Assembly (NCBI RefSeq): GCF_001895005.1
Contig: NZ_BCXH01000002.1
Span: 124,001 to 188,000 of the forward strand
Direction: 5' to 3'
DNA: 64,000 nt
Source of the DNA: Rhodococcus yunnanensis NBRC 103083
GTDB lineage: Bacteria > Actinomycetota > Actinomycetes > Mycobacteriales > Mycobacteriaceae
The translations under genes were made by a program, and so were the position numbers. Positions 1-9,908 of this stretch are shown here, piece by piece. Positions within the stretch are counted from its first letter, which is position 1, and every line of letters begins with the position of its first letter. A model generated the notes under the pieces. It saw nothing but the letters and a program-made list of their open reading frames with translations. It made no database searches and had not been told where the DNA came from.

Positions 1-591
1 CACCATCAGATCGAGAACGCCGGTCATCGGTGTCGCGGAACCTGGCGGCCTGCAGTGCACACATACCGACCCACCGGCCGCGACGTGGAATGCACGGTGC
101 GGCCCCGGTGCCGCACACCTCGCACATTCGATCAACGACGGCGCCCAACCGGCGAAACCCATCGCGCGGAGCAGGAAGGCGTCGAGAATCAACTCGGGAG
201 GCCGTGCACGCTCGCTCAGCGCTCGGAGCGCACCGACGGTGAGCTGATGCAGGCGGCGCGCCGGCGCGTGCTCTTCGCCTGCGAGGCGCTCTGCGGTCTC
301 GAGCACCGCGCAGGCCGTGGTGTAGCAGCCGTAGTCGGTGACGATGTCGCCGCCGAAGGCGTCGACCGTGTGGACCTGGGTGATGATGTCGAGATTGCGA
401 CCCGGATAGAGCATCACGTCGACGTGCGCGAACGGTTCGAGCCGGGCGCCGAACTTCGACTTGGTGCGCCGAACCCCCTTGGCGACGGCCCGGACGATCC
501 CGTTCTCGCGGGTCAAGAGCGTGACGATGCGATCGGCTTCACCCAGCTTGTGCTGGCGCAGCACGACTGCGTTGTCCCGGTAGACCCTCAC
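1..591 (-). CDS. recO: DNA repair protein RecO, N-terminal part (runs off the left edge)
   Basis: RecO acts in RecFOR recombinational repair: it binds single-stranded DNA and helps load RecA. The reverse strand reads a GTG start followed by VRVYRDNAVVLRQHKLGEA, then the OB-fold region TLLTRENGIVRAVAKGVRR. A zinc-type CARC...CVHC pair follows near residues 162-187. This matches mycobacterial RecO closely from memory. The first 197 codons are in the window; the C-terminal helical part lies outside. The GTG start fits the family N-terminus; no strong ribosome binding site is visible. In mycobacteria recO lies close to era (with amiA2 between); here about 20.8 kb separates them. High confidence in identity. 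Confidence 0.93.
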   Translation of the reverse strand, partial: MRVYRDNAVVLRQHKLGEADRIVTLLTRENGIVRAVAKGVRRTKSKFGARLEPFAHVDVMLYPGRNLDIITQVHTVDAFGGDIVTDYGCYTTACAVLETAERLAGEEHAPARRLHQLTVGALRALSERARPPELILDAFLLRAMGFAGWAPSLIECARCAAPGPHRAFHVAAGGSVCVHCRPPGSATPMTGVLDLMV

Positions 592-677
592 CCGACCAGT
601 GTCCCACGCTCGCCGCCCACGAAACGAACATGTCGACGCGTGTCCTGCCGCCGCCCACACGGCAGGGCCGCGTCCTG

Positions 678-696
678 CTCATCCTTTTCGGATGAG
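678..696. promoter_or_regulatory. small inverted repeat in the recO/LAL divergent promoter region
   Basis: CTCATCC and GGATGAG form perfect 7-base arms around a 5-base loop. It sits in the 219-base gap between the divergent recO and the large LuxR gene, so it could be an operator or a weak transcript hairpin. Nothing else was recognised in this gap. Confidence 0.25.
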
Positions 697-810
697 TGCT
701 GCGAAGATCCGCGAACACTCCGTGCCGCGTCGGACGAGGATCTAGGCTCGAAGCGACGGATCAGGTGCCGCCGTTTTCGGGTTCTCACAGCGAGAAGCGG
801 GGTCTCGCTC

Positions 811-3459
811 ATGATCGAATTGCCGACGTCGATACAAGTTCATCGAGCGCGTTCGAGACCGCCGTCCGTGCTGACACGATCGACCACGGAACGTCGCCGT
901 CTCCTCGACGTTCTCGACCGGCTGTACCTCGAGGGGAGCGAGCAGCGCACGGTTGCAATCACTGCTCCCGCAGGTTCGGGAAAAACAGTTCTGGCCACCG
1001 ACTGGGTATGTCGCCGCGCCCCCGGGAGCGCCCCGACCGCATGGCTGACGATCATCGACGCCGACAACGACATCCGTGTGCTGCGCGCGGCCATCGCTAC
1101 AGCGGTGGCGCGGGCGTGTGGTGAAGCCGTCGCCACTGCCGTGCAGCGCATTCCCGCAGCGGGTAGCAGGGAGTACCACAATGCGGCCGTCCGCATGTCC
1201 GAACTCCTCGACGCAGCGCCGCGCGGATTCTGCCTGATAGTCGACGACGCCCACCTTCTGCGCGACGCCGCTGCGCTGGAGGAATTCGCCGAGCTGCTTC
1301 GGTGGGCACCCGAGACGATGCGGGTGGTCGTCATCGGTCGATTCGACCCGCCGCTACTGCTGACGCGAAGCCGGATGACCGGGACCGTCGCCGACATCAC
1401 CGCCGACGAGTTGGCGTTCACCCCAGGCGAGGCGCAGGAGCTGATGAAGCGCCACCATCTCGACCTCGACGCCTCTGTTCTGGCCTCGGTGATGGCGACG
1501 ACGGAAGGCTGGGCAGGTGGCCTGCAACTGGCAGCGTTGACAGCCACCAGGAGCCCCGATCCTGTTGCGGTGCTGACCGGCTACGGAGTCGACAACCGCG
1601 CATTGTCCGACTATCTCGTCGACGAGTTCATCACGTCGTTGCGTCCCGAAACGAAGCGAATATTGATCGCCACAGCAGTTCCCGAGGTCGTCTCCGCCAC
1701 CTTGGCGAATCGGCTCGCGGGCACATCTAAAGCGGTCGTCGTGCTCGAAGCACTGGTTCGAAGCAACTTTCTGATATCGCGGGAAGTCACGACCGACGGC
1801 GCCGTCTACCGCTACCACCCGTTGATGCGCGCCTACCTGCAGGCAGAGGCGTGCAGCCTGGAGCCGTCGGCGATCGGAGTCCTCGAGCGTCGCGCAGCGG
1901 AGTGGTACCTCGAACACGACCACCCGCTCGATGCGCTCTCGCACGCCATGAACACGGCCGACACGGACGCCGTGACCGATATCGTCGAGCGTTCCGCCAC
2001 TCGGCTGCTCATCGGCGAACTCCCACCCACCGATGTGCTGGCACTGCTCGATCGTGCCACCGACGACATGGTCGCCGATCCGAGTGTCCGCTTGGTGACC
2101 GCGATGCTTCGACTCGAGGTCGGGGACGTGGCGCCCGCGGCAGCTGCGTTGTCGAATGTCGAGAATTCGGCACGCAACACCACGACAGGCACGGCGGCAG
2201 TTCTGCGCGCGATCCTTCGTGCTCGGCTCTCACTTCTCGACTCCCGATCGGGAGCGGACGAGGCGACCGCGGCGCTGACACGATTCGCCGATTTGGGTGA
2301 ACATGCAAGCAACAGAGCCGATTTGAATGCTGCAGCGATATACCATCGCGGTCTGATCGAGTTGATGCTCGGGCGCCTCGACGAGGCCGATGGTCACCTG
2401 ACCGACGCGTACGCCCACGCGCGCGCCTCGCATTCGCCCGCGCTGGAGGTGCACTGTCTCGGCGCGCAGGCCGAGTCGGCGGCATTGCGCGGACGTTTCG
2501 GAGCGCTGGCCGAACTCACCGATCACGCCGAGACTCTGGCAGCCGCAGGCGACCTCGCCGACATCGAACCGGTTCATCTCTGCCGAATGTACGCCGCATA
2601 CGCAGCGCACCTTCGAACCGACGTCGACGGCACCGATATCGGCCCGAGCTGGGCCGCCCTCGCGACCTCGACTGCACCTGCAACCGTCGAGATGGCCCGT
2701 CTTGCACGTGGATTGACCGATGCGCACACCACCGCCGAGGAGAGGGCGGCGATCGTGCGCCCGCACCTGCCGACCGACCTCGATCCGCTGACACCGTCGA
2801 TGACGGCGTTGCTCGCCGGTGACGTTCAGCACGCACTGATCTCGGCCAGGCACAGCTCGGATGCGGCCACCTATCTTGCACATGTTCGAGCACGACTCGG
2901 AGACAGTGCCGAATGTGCGCTGCTCGATGCGATGCTCGAGCGATCTCGCGGTCGCCGGATGTCTGCTGCCTCGGCACTGTCACTCGTCCTCGAACGAGAA
3001 TTGCCTGCACGGCATCCCATGACGATGATCTGGTCGAGACTGGAAATGGCCGCGCTCAGTCTGTCCCGAGACGACGATTCGTCCGCCTACCAGCATCTGG
3101 CCTGCGCACTGGAACTGTGCGACGACGATCGAATTCTGTTTCCTTTCACAAGGTATCGCGCACAGGTGCGGCAGATTCTGGACCGAAATCTCGGCCGCTT
3201 CGGCCGAACGGAACACTGCGCCGAGGCCGTGCGACGCGTCGTGGAAGCCGGTTCCGACTCCCCCGCCGTCCATCTGAGCCCACGAGAGTTCGGACTGCTA
3301 CAGGAACTGCCCACCTTTCGCACCGCCGACGCAATGGCTGCGGACCTGTTCATTTCCGTCAACACCGTCAAGACGCATCTTCGCGCGATCTATCGAAAGT
3401 TGGGTGTGGGCAACAGAAGAGATGCCATTGCTGCGGCCAGGCGCATCGGATTGCTGTGA
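811..3459 (+). CDS. LuxR-family large ATP-binding (LAL/MalT-like) transcriptional regulator
   Basis: A large cytoplasmic regulator of 882 residues. A Walker A motif APAGSGKT lies at about residues 52-59. A Walker B-like stretch LIVDDAH follows near residue 140, then a long helical, TPR-like middle. The C-terminus has a LuxR helix-turn-helix (LSPREFGLLQEL, then ISVNTVKTHLRAIYRKLGV). LAL proteins use ATP and often sense a small inducer through the repeat domain. The frame is open much further upstream, but that part is antisense to recO, so the ATG at 811 is preferred. The gene is divergent from recO and 212 bases upstream of the co-oriented sulfatase, its most obvious target. The ligand is unknown. 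Confidence 0.88.
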   Translation: MIELPTSIQVHRARSRPPSVLTRSTTERRRLLDVLDRLYLEGSEQRTVAITAPAGSGKTVLATDWVCRRAPGSAPTAWLTIIDADNDIRVLRAAIATAVARACGEAVATAVQRIPAAGSREYHNAAVRMSELLDAAPRGFCLIVDDAHLLRDAAALEEFAELLRWAPETMRVVVIGRFDPPLLLTRSRMTGTVADITADELAFTPGEAQELMKRHHLDLDASVLASVMATTEGWAGGLQLAALTATRSPDPVAVLTGYGVDNRALSDYLVDEFITSLRPETKRILIATAVPEVVSATLANRLAGTSKAVVVLEALVRSNFLISREVTTDGAVYRYHPLMRAYLQAEACSLEPSAIGVLERRAAEWYLEHDHPLDALSHAMNTADTDAVTDIVERSATRLLIGELPPTDVLALLDRATDDMVADPSVRLVTAMLRLEVGDVAPAAAALSNVENSARNTTTGTAAVLRAILRARLSLLDSRSGADEATAALTRFADLGEHASNRADLNAAAIYHRGLIELMLGRLDEADGHLTDAYAHARASHSPALEVHCLGAQAESAALRGRFGALAELTDHAETLAAAGDLADIEPVHLCRMYAAYAAHLRTDVDGTDIGPSWAALATSTAPATVEMARLARGLTDAHTTAEERAAIVRPHLPTDLDPLTPSMTALLAGDVQHALISARHSSDAATYLAHVRARLGDSAECALLDAMLERSRGRRMSAASALSLVLERELPARHPMTMIWSRLEMAALSLSRDDDSSAYQHLACALELCDDDRILFPFTRYRAQVRQILDRNLGRFGRTEHCAEAVRRVVEAGSDSPAVHLSPREFGLLQELPTFRTADAMAADLFISVNTVKTHLRAIYRKLGVGNRRDAIAAARRIGLL

Positions 3460-3671
3460 GCGAGTGAGCCCTGCGAGCGAAGTCGACATCATCACTTTCG
3501 GGTGATCACGGCGGCCTCGATCAACCGACGAGGACCCCGGCAACGACGACGTCGACTCGAATCTCACTCGTGCCGGATGACATCGGCCGAGTCGTTCGCA
3601 TTCTATGCTGGCCTCGAACACGAGTGACGCGAGATCATTGTAAACAGTTGTCTCACAGTGGAGATGATTAC

Positions 3672-6038
3672 ATGACAGGTACCACGGGCACACGACGCGA
3701 CATCCTCCCGATTCCGGATCGACAGCACCTCGGGCTGGTCACTTACGACGCCAAGGATCCGGACACGTCGTTCCCTCCCATCGAACCGCTGCTACCACCG
3801 CCGGGCGCACCCAATGTGGTGATCATCCTGCTCGACGACGTCGGCTACGGTGCAAGCAGCGCATTCGGCGGACCCGTCGACACTCCTGTTGCGGAACGAC
3901 TACAGCGAACAGGTTTGACATACAACCGATTTCACACCACTGCGTTGTGCGCGCCGACACGGGCAGCGCTACTGAGCGGCCGCAATCACCATTCGGTAGG
4001 CATGGGGCTGATCACCGAGACCGCGACGTCGGCGCCGGGTTCATGCGGGATACGCCCGAATACCAAGGCAGCACTGCCGATGACGTTGAAACTCAACGGC
4101 TATTCCACGGCGCAATTCGGCAAATGTCACGAGGTACCGCCGTGGCAAACTTCCCCGGTGGGGCCGTTCGACGCCTGGCCCTCGGGAGGAGGCGGATTCG
4201 AGCACTTCTACGGCTTCATCGGCGGCGAGAACAATCAGTACTATCCGGCGCTCTACGATGGAATCACCCCGGTCGAACCGGACAGATCGCCGGAAGAGGG
4301 CTACCACCTCACCGAGGATCTCGCCGATCACGCGATCGAGTGGGTACGAACCCAGAAGGCGCTTGCGTCGGACAAGCCCTTTTTTCTCTACTTCGCACCC
4401 GGTGCGACCCATGCGCCTCATCACGTGCCGCACGAATGGTCGGACAAGTACGCGGGCAGGTTCGCCGAGGGATGGGATGTGCAGCGCGAGTCCATCATCG
4501 AGCGTCAGAAGGAACGCGGCGTCGTACCACGTGATGCAGTGTTGACGCCGCGGCCGAGTGTGATTCCGGCGTGGAACGAGATGGACGAGGTGATCAGGCC
4601 GGTACTCGAACGGCAGATGGAGGTGTACGCAGGATTCCTCGAACACACCGATCATCACGTCGGCCGTCTGATCGATGCGATCGAGGATATCGGGGCACTC
4701 GACAACACGCTCGTCTACTACATCATCGGGGACAACGGCGCGTCCGCCGAGGGAACGGTCAACGGGGCGTTCAACGAGATGGCCAACTTCAACGGATTGG
4801 CCGCGATCGAGACGCCGGAGTTCATGGCCGACGTCAAGGACAAACTCGGCACACCGGACGCCTACAACCACTATTCCGTCGGGTGGGCGTGGGCGATGTG
4901 CACGCCGTTCCAATGGACCAAACAGGTTGCCTCGCACTGGGGTGGCACTCGCAACGGCGCAATCGTGCACTGGCCCCGCGGAATCACCGCCGCAGGCGAG
5001 ACCCGGTCGCAGTTCACCCACGTCATCGACGTTGCGGCAACGGTACTCGAAGTGGCCGGACTACCCGAGCCGACCTTCGTCAACGGTGTGCAGCAATCAC
5101 CGATCGAGGGCACCAGCATGGTGTACAGCTTCGACGACGCGGACGCCGACGAGCGCCACGACCTGCAGTACTTCGAGATGGCAGGCAACCGCGGCATCTA
5201 CTTCCGAGGGTGGAGCGCCGTCACCCGGCACAGCACCCCGTGGCTACCGAACGAAGCCCTGCCCGCGCTGGACGAGGACGTGTGGGAACTCTACGACGGC
5301 GCCAGCGACTGGACCCAAGCCCACGATGTGTCGGCAGAGCTACCCGAGAAGCTCGCGAAACTGCAGCGGCTGTGGTTGATCGAGGCCGTCAAGTACAACG
5401 TACTGCCGATCGACGACCGACGATTCGAGCGGCTCAACGCCACCATCGCCGGACGGCCGCAGCTGATCTCCGGCAACACTCAGGTGTTGTTTCCCGGGAT
5501 GAAGCGGCTCAGCGAGAACAGCGTGATCGATGTCAAGAACAGGTCGTTCTCCGTCACATCGGCGATCGAGACCCCGAGCGATCGTAGTACCGACGGCGTG
5601 ATCGTGGCACAGGGTGGCCGATTCGGCGGATGGGCGCTCCACGTCAAAGCGAACCGGGCCGCATTCGTCTACAACCTTCTCGGGATGAAGGAGTTCGTCA
5701 TCGAGGCCACCGAGGACGTCCCTGCCGGTCGCCACCAGATTCGCGCCGAATTCGACTACGACGGAGGCGGTCTCGCGAAGGGAGGCGATGTGACGCTGTA
5801 CTACGACGGGCGCACAGTGGGCACAGGACGCGTCGAGCAGACACAGCCGCTGATCTTCTCGGCCGACGAGACGACGGACATCGGCGACGATTACGGCCTG
5901 CCGGTCAGCGTCGGCTACAGCAAGAACACCAAGTTCAACGGGCGCATCGACGTAGTCAGAATTCACGTCGGAGACGACGACCACTCGCACCTGATCGACC
6001 CCGCCGAAGTGTCGAGAGTGGCCTTCTCCCGTCAATGA
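3672..6038 (+). CDS. arylsulfatase, type I formylglycine-dependent (AtsD-like)
   Basis: Hydrolyses sulfate esters and releases inorganic sulfate. The sulfatase signature CAPTR begins at Cys93, which a formylglycine-generating enzyme would convert to formylglycine. The metal-binding LLDDVGYG lies at about residues 53-60, with GRNHH just after the signature. The length of 788 residues matches the large actinobacterial AtsD type rather than the roughly 530-residue type. The last 200 residues look like a beta-rich C-terminal domain. No signal peptide is seen, so it is probably cytoplasmic. The ATG at 3672 is chosen because GGAG sits 8 bases upstream. No formylglycine-generating enzyme is encoded in the window, so activation must come from elsewhere. 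Two small genes follow closely. Confidence 0.92.
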   Translation: MTGTTGTRRDILPIPDRQHLGLVTYDAKDPDTSFPPIEPLLPPPGAPNVVIILLDDVGYGASSAFGGPVDTPVAERLQRTGLTYNRFHTTALCAPTRAALLSGRNHHSVGMGLITETATSAPGSCGIRPNTKAALPMTLKLNGYSTAQFGKCHEVPPWQTSPVGPFDAWPSGGGGFEHFYGFIGGENNQYYPALYDGITPVEPDRSPEEGYHLTEDLADHAIEWVRTQKALASDKPFFLYFAPGATHAPHHVPHEWSDKYAGRFAEGWDVQRESIIERQKERGVVPRDAVLTPRPSVIPAWNEMDEVIRPVLERQMEVYAGFLEHTDHHVGRLIDAIEDIGALDNTLVYYIIGDNGASAEGTVNGAFNEMANFNGLAAIETPEFMADVKDKLGTPDAYNHYSVGWAWAMCTPFQWTKQVASHWGGTRNGAIVHWPRGITAAGETRSQFTHVIDVAATVLEVAGLPEPTFVNGVQQSPIEGTSMVYSFDDADADERHDLQYFEMAGNRGIYFRGWSAVTRHSTPWLPNEALPALDEDVWELYDGASDWTQAHDVSAELPEKLAKLQRLWLIEAVKYNVLPIDDRRFERLNATIAGRPQLISGNTQVLFPGMKRLSENSVIDVKNRSFSVTSAIETPSDRSTDGVIVAQGGRFGGWALHVKANRAAFVYNLLGMKEFVIEATEDVPAGRHQIRAEFDYDGGGLAKGGDVTLYYDGRTVGTGRVEQTQPLIFSADETTDIGDDYGLPVSVGYSKNTKFNGRIDVVRIHVGDDDHSHLIDPAEVSRVAFSRQ

Positions 6039-6063
6039 CGGGTGAGCATGAGGAGGGATCACG

Positions 6064-6195
6064 ATGTCACCGACCGTTCTGGAAGTTCACCACGCCGTGC
6101 AACGACTGCACGGTGCGCGGCGCAAGCACCACCGAACATGTCGTGCACGTCGACGCGCCCAGGTGCACTCCCTCCTGGAACACACGTCGAGCTGA
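6064..6195 (+). CDS. possible 43-residue Arg/His-rich small protein
   Basis: An ATG 25 bases after the sulfatase stop, with a strong AGGAGG 8 bases upstream, opens a 43-codon frame beginning MSPTVLEVHHAVQRLHGARR. It is rich in Arg and His. No family is recognised. A second frame starting at 6042 covers the same stretch for 83 codons, and its distal part also looks coding-like, so a frameshifted remnant is possible. Support rests on the ribosome binding site and on the position between two co-oriented genes. Low confidence. Confidence 0.3.
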   Translation: MSPTVLEVHHAVQRLHGARRKHHRTCRARRRAQVHSLLEHTSS

Positions 6196-6243
6196 CCCAT
6201 GCGCTGCCGATCCACGATTTCGTCGATCGCGAGGAGGTGACAC

Positions 6244-6474
6244 ATGGATTCCTCCCATCGGCCCGTGCGGTACGAGTTCCTGATCAGTGGTGAGCTGAGC
6301 ATTCGAGCGCTGTCGGCATTCCCCGAGTTGACCGTCGCGCCGAGCCAACACGCGTTCACGGCGCTGCGCGGACCCATCGACAACGACACACAGCTGCGCG
6401 GCATGCTGGCCCGCTTCGACACGATGGGACTGACGGTCGTCGAGATGCGCCGGTCCACCGACTGGGTGGACTGA
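6244..6474 (+). CDS. conserved small protein of unknown function
   Basis: A 76-residue protein with AGGAGG 9 bases before its ATG. Segments such as VRYEFLISGELSIRALSAFP and LARFDTMGLTVVEMRR resemble a common actinobacterial family of unknown function, which I recall as having YEF, AFPEL and GLTVVEMRR blocks. It is mixed alpha/beta, without membrane segments or signal peptide. It is the last gene of the probable sulfatase transcript and ends just before the palindromic repeat array. No biochemical role can be assigned. Confidence 0.72.
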   Translation: MDSSHRPVRYEFLISGELSIRALSAFPELTVAPSQHAFTALRGPIDNDTQLRGMLARFDTMGLTVVEMRRSTDWVD

Positions 6475-6510
6475 CTGGGCCGACACCAGTTCCCACGCAC
6501 CCACCAACCC

Positions 6511-6775
6511 CGCAAACGCACGTGCATTTGCGTAGGTGGACGCACGACACCCAAGAAAAACCACCCACCACGCAAACGCACGTGCATTTGCGTAGGTGGA
6601 CGCACGACACCCAAGAAAAACCCACCCACCACGCAAACGCACGTGCATTTGCGTAGGTAGACGGACGACACCCACGAAAAACCCACCCACCACGCAAACG
6701 CACGTGCATTTGCGTAGCTGGACGCACGACACCCAAGCACACCCCACCCACCACGCAAACGCACGTGCGTTTGCG
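6511..6775. repeat. array of five palindromic repeats downstream of ureD
   Basis: Five copies of a 22-base palindrome (half-site CGCAAACGCAC joined to its reverse complement) lie at 6511-6532, 6571-6592, 6632-6653, 6693-6714 and 6754-6775. The period is 60-61 bases, and the linkers are nearly identical (variants of taggtggacgcacgac, a short A-run, then CCACCCACCA). Copies 1-4 carry one change that would be a C-A mismatch in plus-strand RNA but a G-U pair in minus-strand RNA; copy 5 is perfect. The array fills the 325-base gap between the convergent small gene and ureD. It may end the ureD transcript. Related copies occur at 21213-21346. Confidence 0.9.
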
Positions 6776-6799
6776 GGATAGGGCGGACGGGCGGGCGCA

Positions 6800-7597
6800 T
6801 CAGGCCGCCCGCGCACCCCTAGCGAAGCACCGGACCTCCCCCACGACGGACGCGACGCAGTCCCGGAGGACGTCTCCCCCCGTTGCTGCCACGCGGACTG
6901 CATGACCCATTCCGTTCGGGAGGACCGACGATGCCGCGTACGCACCGGATCGACCGTCGAAACGATGCACGAGGGCATCGAGCGCACCTGCCTCGTCGAC
7001 AACATCTGTGCACAACAGGTAGACCGTCGCGAACGCCCGCAGCCCCGACCCGGGACACGGCATCGACGACGCGTACTGCACGTCGAACACGCCGGGATGC
7101 CCACCCGAGGCGACCGTCACGCGAGAGCGGAAACTCCCGAAGGATTCGGTCGTCACGTCCGGATGTACGACGACTGCATCGGTGAGGACGACCGCCGCGT
7201 CACCCCGCAGCTCCACGTGCGTGTGCTGTTCGACGCGTGCGAATGCCCGCAGTATCCGCGGCTCGGGCCGATAGACGAGGGTGCTCGACGCGTCCGCCTC
7301 CAGCTCGGTGCGTTCCACGGCGGGCTCGGCACCGGGGACACCGTTGACCTGCATCGCCCCTTGCCCGACGACGTCGACGCGACCACCGTCCCGAACGACG
7401 ACACGCTGCCGTACGTGGTCACGCGGATGCAACGACGCCCCCGCGTTCTGCACGATCACCCGCCCCCATCCGGGGTCCGACGTATCGAGGTGGAACAAAC
7501 GGCCGACCGTCTGCGGCCAGCGGTATCGCCTGCGGTCGAACACGGTTCGTCCACCGAGGGTCGTGAACGAGAGATCGAGCGCCCTGGTGTCGGTCAC
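6800..7597 (-). CDS. ureD: urease accessory protein UreD
   Basis: UreD (UreH) is the scaffold that binds apo-urease and, with UreF and UreG, delivers nickel and CO2 to the active site. The 265-residue protein is beta-rich. Family-typical segments include [20 protein letters not shown] and [14 protein letters not shown]. The GTG start overlaps the ureG stop by 4 bases (GTGA), which fixes it and shows translational coupling. It is the last gene of the 13.3-kb operon; the palindrome array begins 25 bases past its stop. UreD proteins diverge strongly, so the call leans partly on context. Confidence 0.85.
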   Translation of the reverse strand: MTDTRALDLSFTTLGGRTVFDRRRYRWPQTVGRLFHLDTSDPGWGRVIVQNAGASLHPRDHVRQRVVVRDGGRVDVVGQGAMQVNGVPGAEPAVERTELEADASSTLVYRPEPRILRAFARVEQHTHVELRGDAAVVLTDAVVVHPDVTTESFGSFRSRVTVASGGHPGVFDVQYASSMPCPGSGLRAFATVYLLCTDVVDEAGALDALVHRFDGRSGAYAASSVLPNGMGHAVRVAATGGDVLRDCVASVVGEVRCFARGARAA

Positions 7598-8208
7598 ACG
7601 AACAGAATCTCGCGGTCGAGGATGTCGATCACCGCATCGATCCCGGTTCCGGTCCGGGCGTTGGTGCAGACGATCGGCCGCCCACCGCGTACGTCGTCGG
7701 CCTCTTTCAGCATCGTCTCCAGATCGGCTCCGACATAGGGAGCGAGATCGATCTTGTTGACCACCAACAGATCGCACCGTACGACGCCGGGCCCTCGTTT
7801 TCGGGGAATGTCGTCGCCGCCTGCCACGTCGATCACGAACATCCAGTAGTCGACGAGATCGCGGGAGAACGTCGACGCCAGGTTGTCTCCGCCGCTTTCG
7901 AGCAGAAGCACTTCGGTATCGGGGAACTCTGCCTCGAGCAAATCCGCCATCGCGATGTTGAGCGAGGGATCTTCGCGTATCACCGTGTGCGGGCAGCCCC
8001 CGGCTTCCACGGCTCGTACTCGGGCGGGATCGATCAGCCCCGATCGTCGCACACGTTCGGCGTCCTCCTCGGTGACCAGGTCGTTGGTGATGACCGAGAC
8101 CGAGCGGCCCCTGTCTGCGAACGCTGCTATCAGTTGCTCGACGAGAGCGGTCTTACCGGAGCCGACCGGGCCTCCGATGCCGATTCGTGCTGCGCGTAGA
8201 GATGTCAT
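7594..8208 (-). CDS. ureG: urease accessory GTPase UreG
   Basis: A SIMIBI-class GTPase that powers nickel insertion into urease. The 204-residue protein has Walker A GPVGSGKT at about residues 13-20, the nickel-binding Cys-Pro-His in [23 protein letters not shown] and the guanine-specificity motif VNKID. Length and motifs are standard for UreG. There is no His-rich N-terminus, so it probably does not store nickel. The ATG overlaps the ureC stop by 4 bases, and the stop overlaps the ureD start. Confidence 0.97.
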   Translation of the reverse strand: MTSLRAARIGIGGPVGSGKTALVEQLIAAFADRGRSVSVITNDLVTEEDAERVRRSGLIDPARVRAVEAGGCPHTVIREDPSLNIAMADLLEAEFPDTEVLLLESGGDNLASTFSRDLVDYWMFVIDVAGGDDIPRKRGPGVVRCDLLVVNKIDLAPYVGADLETMLKEADDVRGGRPIVCTNARTGTGIDAVIDILDREILFV

Positions 8209-9908
8209 CGAAGCATGTACCTCCGGGAGAAGGGAACGGTGGCAGCGGGTTCGCCGGTCAGCAGTGTGCCGTCGACACGCACGTCGAACGTGCGCGGATC
8301 GACCTCGATGTGCGGCAACGTCGAGTTGCGGATCATGTCGCTCTTGCGGAGACCACGAACCGAATCGATCGTCAGGACATTCTTCTTCAGCCCGAGCGAC
8401 TCTGGCAGGCCTGCGTCGGTGGCGAGTGCCGACATGAACACGAATCCGAGCTGCTCGGGCGCCGAGCCCAGTGATCCCCAATTGGCACGTTGCACAACCG
8501 GTTCCGACCTCGAGATGCTCCCGGCAGCGTCACCGAGCGCAGCCCACGCGACGAAACCGTTCTTCATGACGAAGTTCGGTTTCACTCCGAAGAACGCAGG
8601 CGACCACAGCACGAGATCGGCGATCTTACCCACTTCGACGGACCCGATGTGTCTGCCCGCGCCGATCGAGATCGCGGGATTGACCGTCAATTTCGCAATG
8701 TAGCGTTTGACTCGTTCGTTGTCGGCCGACGCGGTGGTCTCCTCCGGAAGCCGCCCGACGCGCTGCTTCATCACATCGGCCAGTTGCCAGCAGTTGGCAA
8801 TATTTTCGGCCACCCTGCCCATGCCTTGTGTGTCGCTGCCGAAGATCGAGATCGCTCCCATGTCGTGCAGAAAGTCCTCGGCGATCATCGTCTGCGGACG
8901 AATACGCGCCTCGGCGAACGCGACGTCCTCCGGTGCATCCCAGTTCATGTTGTGCGCTTCCATCGTCATCGGCACACCTTCGTCCAGCGCATAGGCGGTG
9001 AACGGATTCGTCGGGTTGGTCGACGCCGGAATGACATTGTCGAACCCGACACACCGAATCAGGTCGGGTGCGTGCCCTCCCCCAGCCCCTTCGACGTGGT
9101 ACATGTGAATCGTTCGATCGCCGATCGCGGCCATCGTGGTTTCGGCGAATCCGAATTCGTTGATCGAATCGGTGTGAAGATGGACCGCAAAATCTGCCGC
9201 GTCGGCCGCGCGTAGGGTCGCGTCGATCACCGCGGGTGATGCACCGAAGTCCTCGTGAATCTTCACCGCACCCGCACCTGCGGCCACCGACTCGCGCACT
9301 GCCGCAGCATCGGAGGAGCCGCGACCGAACGCCACGAAATTCATCGCCGAACCCTCACCACCACGGAGGAACAACCCCAGGTTGCGTGTGCTCCCGGATC
9401 CGACCTCGAATGCGGGTCCCGGAGATCCTCCGATGAGCGTCGTCGTACCGGTGGACAACGCGTGCTCACTCTGCTGCGGTGAGATCAAATGCGCGTGCGT
9501 CTCGATCGCACCCGCCGTCACGATCAGGCCCTCGGACGGAATCGGAGTCGTCATGTGTCCGACGATCATTCCCGGTGTCACGCCCGGCATGACGTCAGGA
9601 TTTCCCGCCTTGCCGATTCCGACGATCAACCCGTCGCGGATTCCGATGTCGGCCTTGATGATTCCCGCCACTGCATCGATGATCGTGGCATTGGTGAAGA
9701 CATAGTCGAGCGCTCCGGTCGACGACGTCGAATTCGGGCGATAGCCCTCACCATCGCGCACATTCTTTCCTGCTCCGGCAAGAAGTTCGTATCCCGGTGT
9801 CGTGAGGTCCTTTTCGATCTCGACGAACAGTGTCGAATCGGCCAATCGAATTCGGTCTCCCGTCGTCGGACCGAACATTCGAACGTACGCAGCGCGGTCT
9901 ATGCGCAT
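8205..9908 (-). CDS. ureC: urease alpha subunit UreC, flap cysteine replaced by alanine
   Basis: Catalytic subunit of urease (urea plus water to ammonia and carbamate), 567 residues. The dinickel ligands are present: H138 and H140 in THAH, carbamylatable K216 in VKIHED, H245, H271 in [12 protein letters not shown], and D359 in GSDTQGMGR. The general-acid histidine is H319. The mobile-flap cysteine just before it (Cys319 in Klebsiella numbering) is A318: the segment reads MTMEAHNMN where classical ureases have an MVCHHLD-type sequence. A classical C[IS]CP-type context after the HxH is also changed (LISPQQ). The ATG at 9908 overlaps the ureAB stop by one base. Nickel chemistry appears intact, but kinetics or substrate preference may differ. 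Confidence 0.95.
   Translation of the reverse strand: MRIDRAAYVRMFGPTTGDRIRLADSTLFVEIEKDLTTPGYELLAGAGKNVRDGEGYRPNSTSSTGALDYVFTNATIIDAVAGIIKADIGIRDGLIVGIGKAGNPDVMPGVTPGMIVGHMTTPIPSEGLIVTAGAIETHAHLISPQQSEHALSTGTTTLIGGSPGPAFEVGSGSTRNLGLFLRGGEGSAMNFVAFGRGSSDAAAVRESVAAGAGAVKIHEDFGASPAVIDATLRAADAADFAVHLHTDSINEFGFAETTMAAIGDRTIHMYHVEGAGGGHAPDLIRCVGFDNVIPASTNPTNPFTAYALDEGVPMTMEAHNMNWDAPEDVAFAEARIRPQTMIAEDFLHDMGAISIFGSDTQGMGRVAENIANCWQLADVMKQRVGRLPEETTASADNERVKRYIAKLTVNPAISIGAGRHIGSVEVGKIADLVLWSPAFFGVKPNFVMKNGFVAWAALGDAAGSISRSEPVVQRANWGSLGSAPEQLGFVFMSALATDAGLPESLGLKKNVLTIDSVRGLRKSDMIRNSTLPHIEVDPRTFDVRVDGTLLTGEPAATVPFSRRYMLR

Noticed and set aside
55..810. A 252-codon upstream extension of the LAL regulator frame
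   Set aside because: Most of it is antisense to recO, whose protein matches well. The extension has no regulator-like sequence, and the ATG at 811 gives a normal LAL start.
3640..3660. A TetR-type operator TGTAAACA...TCTCACA before the sulfatase
   Set aside because: When aligned with its reverse complement the two halves share too few bases to call it symmetric.
6511..6775. CRISPR array
   Set aside because: The regular 61-base spacing looked similar, but the 'spacers' are nearly identical to each other, the core is a full palindrome, and no cas genes are present.
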